Positions 1 to 4,019 of a DNA stretch of 8,744 bases are shown one piece after another. The translations under genes and the position numbers were made by a program. The notes beneath the pieces are model-generated. The model searched no databases. It was given only the letters and a program-made list of their open reading frames with translations, and was not told the DNA's origin. Source of the DNA: Candidatus Tagabacteria bacterium CG09_land_8_20_14_0_10_41_14 (lineage in GTDB: Bacteria > Patescibacteriota > Minisyncoccia > JAHISW01 > Tagabacteraceae). The stretch lies in contig PEZL01000037.1 of NCBI GenBank assembly GCA_002774055.1, forward strand, positions 1 to 8,744. The letters run 5' to 3'. Position 1 is the first letter of the stretch, and every line of letters begins with the position of its first letter.

Positions 1-506
1 AAATAAGTGGACAAGGAGGAACATTAGTTATTGATAAGAAATTGATTTCAAAATTAAAATTTATAAAAGAGGGTGATTTTCAGAAAAAAGGAAAGCCAGT
101 TTTAAGATTGATTGGCGACGTAAAACCCGTTTCTGTTGTTGGAAAGAATACAAAAGGTGCTAGTAGAACAAACATTCAAATAACCGATGATCCAAAGGCT
201 CCAATTATGCGACTCAGTGAACAAGAATTTAAGAAAAAATTTCCTCTTGATTATACTAATCTTACGAAAAATCTTTACGCTCGTTATAAAGATTTTAAGT
301 CAAACCAAAAATATCACAAACTAAGAAAAGAATTTAAAAAAGACAGAAAGCTGTGTTTTACCAAACAACTTGACCCCGATAATCCTAAAAGTGCTAAAAA
401 AGATTTTTATAGCCCATCAATTTATAAGAAATTTGATAAATATTACAAAATAAAGACTAAAAAATTTAATTACAAAAAACGATTAAACAAAATTAGTAAA
501 TCTTAA
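1..506 (+). CDS. C-terminal part of a probable AlbA_2/Schlafen-type protein, 5' end outside the window
   Basis: The frame is open from base 3, so the TTG at 42 is probably internal and the gene probably begins upstream of the window. The visible part opens with S-G-Q-G-G-T-L-V-I-D, followed by F-I-K-E-G-D-F-Q-K-K-G-K-P and L-R-L-I-G-D-V. As I recall the family, this resembles the end of AlbA_2 (Schlafen-like, putative DNA-binding) domains. The remaining ~100 residues are extremely Lys-rich and basic; the segment L-D-P-D-N-P-K-S-A-K-K-D-F-Y looks like a conserved C-terminal module, possibly nucleic-acid binding. No membrane segment is visible. The DNA is far more A+T-rich than the pil genes (7 G/C in bases 421-480), which suggests a different origin. 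The gene converges on the minus-strand genes. The reading frame is secure; the family call is moderate and rests on motif memory only. Confidence 0.6.
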   Translation, partial: ISGQGGTLVIDKKLISKLKFIKEGDFQKKGKPVLRLIGDVKPVSVVGKNTKGASRTNIQITDDPKAPIMRLSEQEFKKKFPLDYTNLTKNLYARYKDFKSNQKYHKLRKEFKKDRKLCFTKQLDPDNPKSAKKDFYSPSIYKKFDKYYKIKTKKFNYKKRLNKISKS

Positions 507-642
507 TCGCAAATTCTGGCACCTCAAACCAATCAGGATTTTTCTTGTATAATTTGTGTAAATTACGGATAATTGGTTTAATTGTATTAAGATTTGGTTC
601 GAATTTGCGGACATCCTCTTCCGCAATAAATTTTCCTAGCAC
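493..642 (-). CDS. possible small ORF or remnant gene tail, 49 codons
   Basis: On the minus strand a GTG at 642 lies just before the comF stop, the two overlapping within GTGCTAG, and opens a frame that ends in TAA at 493-495. The translation looks protein-like: after F-I-A-E-E-D-V-R-K-F-E-P comes a basic, probably helical stretch and an end P-D-W-F-E-V-P-E-F-A-I-K-I-Y. It overlaps the convergent upstream gene by 14 bp. The frame is closed by a TAG further upstream inside comF, and the GTG is the only start. It is either a tiny gene translationally coupled to comF or the surviving 3' tail of a gene truncated at the comF boundary. I do not recognise a family. It fills most of the 507-635 interval, where I see nothing else. 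Confidence 0.25.
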   Translation of the reverse strand: MLGKFIAEEDVRKFEPNLNTIKPIIRNLHKLYKKNPDWFEVPEFAIKIY

Positions 643-1295
643 GCCACCACCACGCCGGTTACTCGGCGGGCGCCGTTTTTCATTAAAACCTTTCTACATT
701 CGCTTATGGTGGCGCCGGTTGTAAACACATCGTCCAGCAAAAATATATTTTTATCTTTTATAAATTCCGGATTTTTTACGCAAAAACAATTTTTTAAATT
801 TTTTAATCTTTTTTCTCTGCTTTTTATATCCACCTGCGAGGCGGTTTCCTTGTTTTTGTAAAGGACATTTGTCAACAAGGGGAGAGAGGTAATGTCCGAT
901 AGATGTCGGGCGATTTTTTCTGCTTGGTTAAAACCGCGTTGCCTTAATCGTTTTTTAGTCATTGGTACCGGAATAATGATTGAGGCCTGCCTGACCGGCA
1001 GGCAGGTTGAACCTCGCTCATTAAAAATTGAATGAAGTCGGACCTCAATCAATTGGGCCAGCGGAAGGGCGATTTTTCCGGCTTTTTTGTATTTTAAGGC
1101 ATGAATGGCTTTTTTTATGGTCGGATTTTCATAGGATGTGGCGGCTAAAACGCGGCTGTCTTTGCCAAAAGGCGGCGCCGGCATTTTGTTCACGCACTCC
1201 GGGCACAGGTAAGTATTTTTTTGCCCGCACCCCAGGCAATTTTCAGGCAAAAACAGGTTTAAAATTTCGTTAACGGTCTTATTAATTATCCACAT
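636..1295 (-). CDS. comF: ComF family phosphoribosyltransferase-like competence protein
   Basis: This 219-residue protein has the full ComF layout. The N-terminal zinc ribbon uses C20-x2-C23 and C31-x2-C34. A conserved H-A-L-K-Y-K segment lies at 65-70. The IPVP...RLRQRGFNQAE block, diagnostic of ComF, is at 108-126. The type I phosphoribosyltransferase PRPP loop F-L-L-D-D-V-F-T-T-G-A-T lies near 185-196, with the acidic pair D188-D189. In Firmicutes and Haemophilus, ComF proteins act in the cytoplasm in natural transformation, on incoming single-stranded DNA; the exact reaction is unsettled. Residues ~94-104 (around T-C-L-P-V-R-Q-A) look like an insertion, encoded by a palindromic repeat, just before the IPVP block. 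The gene is divergent from pilM across a short AT-rich region, which fits a shared DNA-uptake role. The ATG at 1295 leaves 19 residues before the first Cys, as is normal. Confidence 0.93.
   Translation of the reverse strand: MWIINKTVNEILNLFLPENCLGCGQKNTYLCPECVNKMPAPPFGKDSRVLAATSYENPTIKKAIHALKYKKAGKIALPLAQLIEVRLHSIFNERGSTCLPVRQASIIIPVPMTKKRLRQRGFNQAEKIARHLSDITSLPLLTNVLYKNKETASQVDIKSREKRLKNLKNCFCVKNPEFIKDKNIFLLDDVFTTGATISECRKVLMKNGARRVTGVVVAC
986..1006. repeat. GC-rich palindromic repeat inside comF
   Basis: Arms CCTGCCTG (986-993) and CAGGCAGG (999-1006) are perfect inverted repeats around a 5-base centre, ACCGG. On the comF strand the sequence is read in frame as T-C-L-P-V-R-Q-A. A second small palindrome, AGGTT-G-AACCT (1004-1014), abuts it, and an outer pair GATTGAGG (978-985) / CCTCAATC (1043-1050) encloses the whole. 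The GC-rich block stands out from its AT-rich surroundings. From memory, short palindromes giving L-P-V-R-Q-A or L-P-A-G-R-Q peptides recur in many unrelated CPR proteins, so this is probably one copy of a dispersed repeat. I found no second copy in this window. Confidence 0.7.
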
Positions 1296-1351
1296 ATTAT
1301 TTTATTATATTTTGTTTTATTATGTTATACTTATTTTATAAAAGAAATGCA
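1296..1351. promoter_or_regulatory. divergent comF/pilM promoter region
   Basis: This stretch between two divergent starts is almost entirely A/T. On the plus strand TGT-TATACT (TG at 1323-1324, hexamer 1326-1331) is a good extended -10 site. It predicts a transcript start near 1338 and a leader of about 14 bases before the pilM ATG at 1352. No convincing -35 lies 17 bases upstream, which is tolerable for an extended -10. On the minus strand TATAAT (1309-1304) is only 9 bases from the comF ATG, so a comF transcript from it would be nearly leaderless. In so AT-rich a sequence chance -10 matches are likely; the pilM site is the better supported. Confidence 0.5.
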
Positions 1352-2467
1352 ATGGAGAAAAGTATTTTCAGCAAGCTGTTTCCGGGTAATTTGAAATTTT
1401 GGGAAAAAAACCAAAAAGTTGTTGGTATTGATATCGGTAGTTCATCCGTTAAAGTTGTCCAGTTGAGAAGAGAAAAAGAAAGGGCGATTTTGGAAACTTA
1501 CGGCGAATTAGCCACGGGTCCCTATGTAAAAAGACAGATTGGACAGGTGGTGCAATTGCCCGAGGAGGTGGTGGTTAATATGCTGAAAGATTTGTTTAAA
1601 GAGGCGAGCGTGACGGCGACATCGGCGGCCGTAAGCATTCCGGTAAAAAATACTTTTATCGCGGTAATTGACCTTCCGTTAGTCTCCGAGAAGGAAATGG
1701 ACGAGATGGTTAGATTGGAGGCCAGAAAATACGTTCCCGTGCCCATAAAAGAAGTGGAGATAAATTGGCAAATAATAGGTAGAAGTGAAGAAAAAGCAGA
1801 TGGTCAAAAAAACGAAAAATTGCAACTCGCGGAGATCTTACTTGTTGTCATTCATAAAGAAGTAATACAAAAATACAGGGGGGTTGTTGAAAAATTGGGT
1901 TTGAAGATGAAGTTGATTGAGGCAGAAGTTTTTAGCGCCTGGAGATCGGTAATTTTCAGGCCGGTGGCGCCGGTGATAGTGATAGATATGGGCGCCTCTT
2001 CCGCGAAGATGAGCATTGTGGATGCCGGTGTTTTGCGCTCCACTTATACCATAGATAAAGGTTCGCAAATGATTACGGATTCCATTTCTAAATCTTTAAA
2101 CATTAGTTTTGAGAGAGCGGAAGAGTTGAAGCGTGAGGTTGGTTTATCCACCAGGCCCGAATACAAAGAACTTGCCAGCGTAATGGAATCAAACTTAAAT
2201 TTTATTTTTAGCGAAGCCAGAGAATTCATGCTTGCTTATCGTAAAAAAAACAATAAATCTGTCAGCCAGGTGTTTTTAACCGGAGGCGGGGCGATTTTGA
2301 ACGGCGTCGTGGATTTGGCGGTAAAAAGTTTGGGTGTAGAAACTCTCCGCGCCGATTCCTTTGCCAAAATGGATTATCCCGCGTTTTTACAAGAAACTTT
2401 AAAAAAAATAGGCCCGAGTTTTTCCACGGCTTCGGGTTTGGCCTTAAAAAGTTTAAATCATGCCTAA
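1352..2467 (+). CDS. pilM: PilM, actin-like type IV pilus assembly ATPase
   Basis: This 371-residue cytoplasmic protein has the actin/FtsA-like ATPase fold signatures of the PilM family. The phosphate-1 loop is G-I-D-I-G-S-S-S-V-K (25-34), the phosphate-2 loop I-D-M-G-A-S-S-A-K (211-219) and the adenosine motif F-L-T-G-G-G-A-I-L-N-G (308-318). A-R-K-Y-V-P-V-P (124-131) is a typical PilM segment. In known systems PilM binds the cytoplasmic N-terminus of PilN and links the inner-membrane PilN-PilO complex to the motor ATPases. I prefer the ATG at 1352 to the upstream in-frame ATG at 1322: the latter overlaps the predicted -10 element and would add ten non-family residues (M-L-Y-L-F-Y-K-R-N-A). 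No strong Shine-Dalgarno is visible, only an A/G-rich AAAGAA. The 3' end overlaps pilN by 8 bp, so the two are co-translated. Confidence 0.93.
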   Translation: MEKSIFSKLFPGNLKFWEKNQKVVGIDIGSSSVKVVQLRREKERAILETYGELATGPYVKRQIGQVVQLPEEVVVNMLKDLFKEASVTATSAAVSIPVKNTFIAVIDLPLVSEKEMDEMVRLEARKYVPVPIKEVEINWQIIGRSEEKADGQKNEKLQLAEILLVVIHKEVIQKYRGVVEKLGLKMKLIEAEVFSAWRSVIFRPVAPVIVIDMGASSAKMSIVDAGVLRSTYTIDKGSQMITDSISKSLNISFERAEELKREVGLSTRPEYKELASVMESNLNFIFSEAREFMLAYRKKNNKSVSQVFLTGGGAILNGVVDLAVKSLGVETLRADSFAKMDYPAFLQETLKKIGPSFSTASGLALKSLNHA

Positions 2468-3080
2468 TATTCTTTCAAAAACACCTTTTATTCCCGAATC
2501 TGATTTCATCGCTAGCGGCGTTAGTTATCGAGAGGCCGGCTGGGGATTGCTTTTCAAGGTGGTGGTTTTTTTACTTGTTATCTCCCTGGCTAGCTTTGGG
2601 GGTTCCTTGTTTTATAAAAGAGTTTTGACGCAGCAGATAGATGAATTATATTTTTCTTTGGAGCGCGCCAAGGCTTCTTTTGATCCTATTTTAATTGCCG
2701 AAATGGAGGATTTATCCAAAAGCGTTCCCATTGTTGAGGATTTGATTGAAGCGCATCATCATCCGGCGAAGATTTTTGAATTTTTGGAGGATTTGTCCAG
2801 CCAAGACATCAGGTTTACGAAATTTAGTTATAATTTTAAAGAAGATGTTCGGCCCTCTTCTTCTCTCGCCCCGCAGGTTCAGGTTGTTGTTGAAAATCCG
2901 GTTTCTGTTTCTTTGGATGGGGAGGCGAGAAGTTTTACCGTCCTGGCTGAACAGGCTGAGATTTTTTCGGCGAACAGCGACATAAATAGTTTTTCTTTTT
3001 CAAACTTTAGTTTAACCAGAGATGGAAATGTTTCTTTTTCTCTTGAGGTCGTTTTAAATTCAGCAATTTTTAAGATATGA
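2460..3080 (+). CDS. pilN: PilN-like inner-membrane pilus assembly protein
   Basis: This 206-residue bitopic protein has a short cytoplasmic N-terminus (~27 residues), one hydrophobic segment at ~28-51, a predicted helical or coiled region at ~55-115, and a C-terminal domain rich in alternating hydrophobic/Ser residues that would form the ferredoxin-like fold of this family. Known PilN proteins heterodimerise with PilO through the periplasmic coiled coil and bind PilM through an N-terminal peptide. The usual I-N-L-L-P-type peptide is not evident; M-P-N-I-L-S-K-T-P-F-I-P may replace it. The call leans on position (directly after pilM with an 8-bp overlap, before pilO with ATGA) and topology more than on sequence motifs. 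There is no independent ribosome-binding site, so coupling is likely. Confidence 0.8.
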   Translation: MPNILSKTPFIPESDFIASGVSYREAGWGLLFKVVVFLLVISLASFGGSLFYKRVLTQQIDELYFSLERAKASFDPILIAEMEDLSKSVPIVEDLIEAHHHPAKIFEFLEDLSSQDIRFTKFSYNFKEDVRPSSSLAPQVQVVVENPVSVSLDGEARSFTVLAEQAEIFSANSDINSFSFSNFSLTRDGNVSFSLEVVLNSAIFKI

Positions 3081-3610
3081 GACGAGGTGTAATTAGTTTT
3101 TTGTTTATTGCGATTGCCGTTGCTGTTTTTTTTGTATGGACGCGGCCAGGGTTAGGAGAAATAACCGAGTTGCGCGCGGAGAAAGCCGCAATAAACGATG
3201 TTTTGTCTGATTCACGGGAATTGCAGGAGATAAGAGACAGGTTGTTGACTCAATATAATTCAATTCCGGCTGCGGATTTGACGCGGCTGTCGAACAGTCT
3301 GCCGGATTCCGCGGAAGAAACCAAATTAATGGTGCAAGTTTCAAAAATCGCGCAGTCCAGCGGTGTGCTTCTGGAATCTTTTCAGACGAAAGAAATCGCT
3401 ACTAAAATCGGAACGGCGTCGGACAAGCAATATGATGAAGTTGATTTACAAATTTCTTTTACTGCCTCTTATGAGGCGTTAATTTCTTTTCTTCAAACGA
3501 TGGAAAAAAGTTTGCGTTTGATGGATATAAATGAAATTAGTTTTAGCGCGGGTGATGAAAATTCTTATTCCGTCAGTTTAAAGGCGAAGGCTTACTTTAA
3601 AAAAGATTAA
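3077..3610 (+). CDS. pilO: PilO-like inner-membrane pilus assembly protein
   Basis: This 177-residue protein has an Arg-Arg start, a single membrane segment at ~5-22, a charged helical/coiled-coil stretch at ~27-65 (repeated Glu/Arg/Leu, as in L-Q-E-I-R-D-R-L-L), then a globular extra-membrane domain. That domain includes S-G-V-L-L-E-S-F (~95-102) and F-T-A-S-Y-E-A-L-I-S-F-L-Q-T-M-E (~128-143); the latter matches the Y-x-x-L-x-x-F-L-x-x-L-E region of PilO ferredoxin-like domains. PilO pairs with PilN to form the alignment complex. The start overlaps the pilN stop in ATGA, the signature of termination-reinitiation. The protein is slightly shorter than proteobacterial PilO, which is about 200 residues. 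Confidence 0.83.
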   Translation: MRRGVISFLFIAIAVAVFFVWTRPGLGEITELRAEKAAINDVLSDSRELQEIRDRLLTQYNSIPAADLTRLSNSLPDSAEETKLMVQVSKIAQSSGVLLESFQTKEIATKIGTASDKQYDEVDLQISFTASYEALISFLQTMEKSLRLMDINEISFSAGDENSYSVSLKAKAYFKKD

Positions 3611-3612
3611 AG

Positions 3613-3906
3613 ATGAAAAATATAGGAAACATTTTTTTTGCAATTTTTATAATAATATTTTTTATTTTCGGATATTTTTGGTATCAGAAAATTGCGGGTT
3701 CTTCCGAAGAGGTTTTGGTTGTTGCGGAAAAACGCGTCGTGAGTCAGGAGTTTTTGGCTGCCATAAATAAATTGCGGACGATAAAAATAAACAAGGCTTT
3801 TTTTGAAAACGAGAGTTTCCGGGCGCTTCAGGACTTTACGCCGCTGATCAAAATTCCAGCGAATATAGGCAGGGCCAACCCCTTTTTACCGCTTCAATCC
3901 CGTTAG
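3613..3906 (+). CDS. short membrane-anchored protein in the pilP position
   Basis: This 97-residue protein has a very hydrophobic Phe/Ile-rich N-terminal anchor (~7-24) and an outer-facing remainder. It ends in G-R-A-N-P-F-L-P-L-Q, followed by S-R and the stop. The G-R-x-N-P-F-x-P signature recalls the R-D-P-F-x-P motif of PilP, the lipoprotein that joins PilN/PilO to the secretin. Here there is no lipobox Cys and no room for the PilP beta domain, so it is at most a minimal analogue. The segment F-F-E-N-E-S-F-R-A-L-Q-D-F looks like a conserved core. The start lies 2 bases after the pilO stop. The last two codons and the stop lie inside the left end of the inserted element described next, so the ancestral protein probably ended at ...P-L-Q. 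Confidence 0.75.
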   Translation: MKNIGNIFFAIFIIIFFIFGYFWYQKIAGSSEEVLVVAEKRVVSQEFLAAINKLRTIKINKAFFENESFRALQDFTPLIKIPANIGRANPFLPLQSR

Positions 3907-3934
3907 TGATCCAAGTGTTGGATTTTTTAACGGG
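3899..3934 (+). terminator. terminator-like compound hairpin after the pilP-like gene
   Basis: The inner hairpin ATCCAA (3909-3914) / TTGGAT (3918-3923) with a GTG loop is followed by a run of T to 3928, as in an intrinsic terminator. The stem is short and only moderately G+C, so it is probably leaky. An outer 7-bp stem, CCCGTTA (3899-3905) / TAACGGG (3928-3934), could extend it. The 5' outer arm contains the last bases of the upstream gene including part of its stop codon. The same arm can instead pair with the distal copy at 4008-4019, so two RNA folds compete. Confidence 0.45.
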
Positions 3935-3941
3935 CTACGAG

Positions 3942-3970
3942 TTGAATATATGACAAGGAATAATTATAAG
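3942..3970 (+). promoter_or_regulatory. sigma-70-type promoter candidate for pilB
   Basis: TTGAAT (3942-3947) and TATAAG (3965-3970) are separated by exactly 17 bases, a 4/6 and a 5/6 match to the housekeeping -35 and -10. Initiation would fall near 3977, giving a leader of about 43 bases before the pilB ATG. The pair lies wholly inside the putative element and downstream of the terminator-like hairpin, so it would restore expression of pilB and the genes after it. This is seen by eye only and lies in AT-rich DNA. Confidence 0.5.
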
Positions 3971-3986
3971 TTAAAGAACAAAAAAC

Positions 3987-4006
3987 GGAAATGTTAAAAC
4001 ATTTCC
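3987..4006 (+). promoter_or_regulatory. leader hairpin just upstream of pilB
   Basis: GGAAATGTT (3987-3995) pairs with AACATTTCC (3998-4006); with a realistic loop this is an 8-bp stem closing TAAA. It ends 13 bases before the pilB ATG and no A/G-rich ribosome-binding site lies between. In a leader starting near 3977 it would form close to the 5' end and could stabilise the mRNA or affect ribosome access. It has no T-run after it, so it is not a typical terminator. Confidence 0.5.
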
Positions 4007-4019
4007 TATCACTAACGGG

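Noticed and set aside
42..506. TTG at 42 as a true gene start
   Set aside because: The frame is open through the window edge and the residues before 42 continue a domain-like sequence, so the gene is probably 5'-truncated by the window.
508..609. 9-bp inverted repeat CGCAAATTC / GAATTTGCG
   Set aside because: Inverted repeats of this length at this spacing are expected a few times by chance in a window this size; no T-run or other support.
1028..1273. Plus-strand open frame opposite comF
   Set aside because: Shadow of comF, which carries all ComF motifs on the other strand; Trp/Arg/Cys-rich translation with no start signal.
1322..1351. Upstream in-frame ATG for pilM at 1322
   Set aside because: It overlaps the predicted -10 element and would precede the transcript start; the ten added residues are hydrophobic/basic and not family-like.
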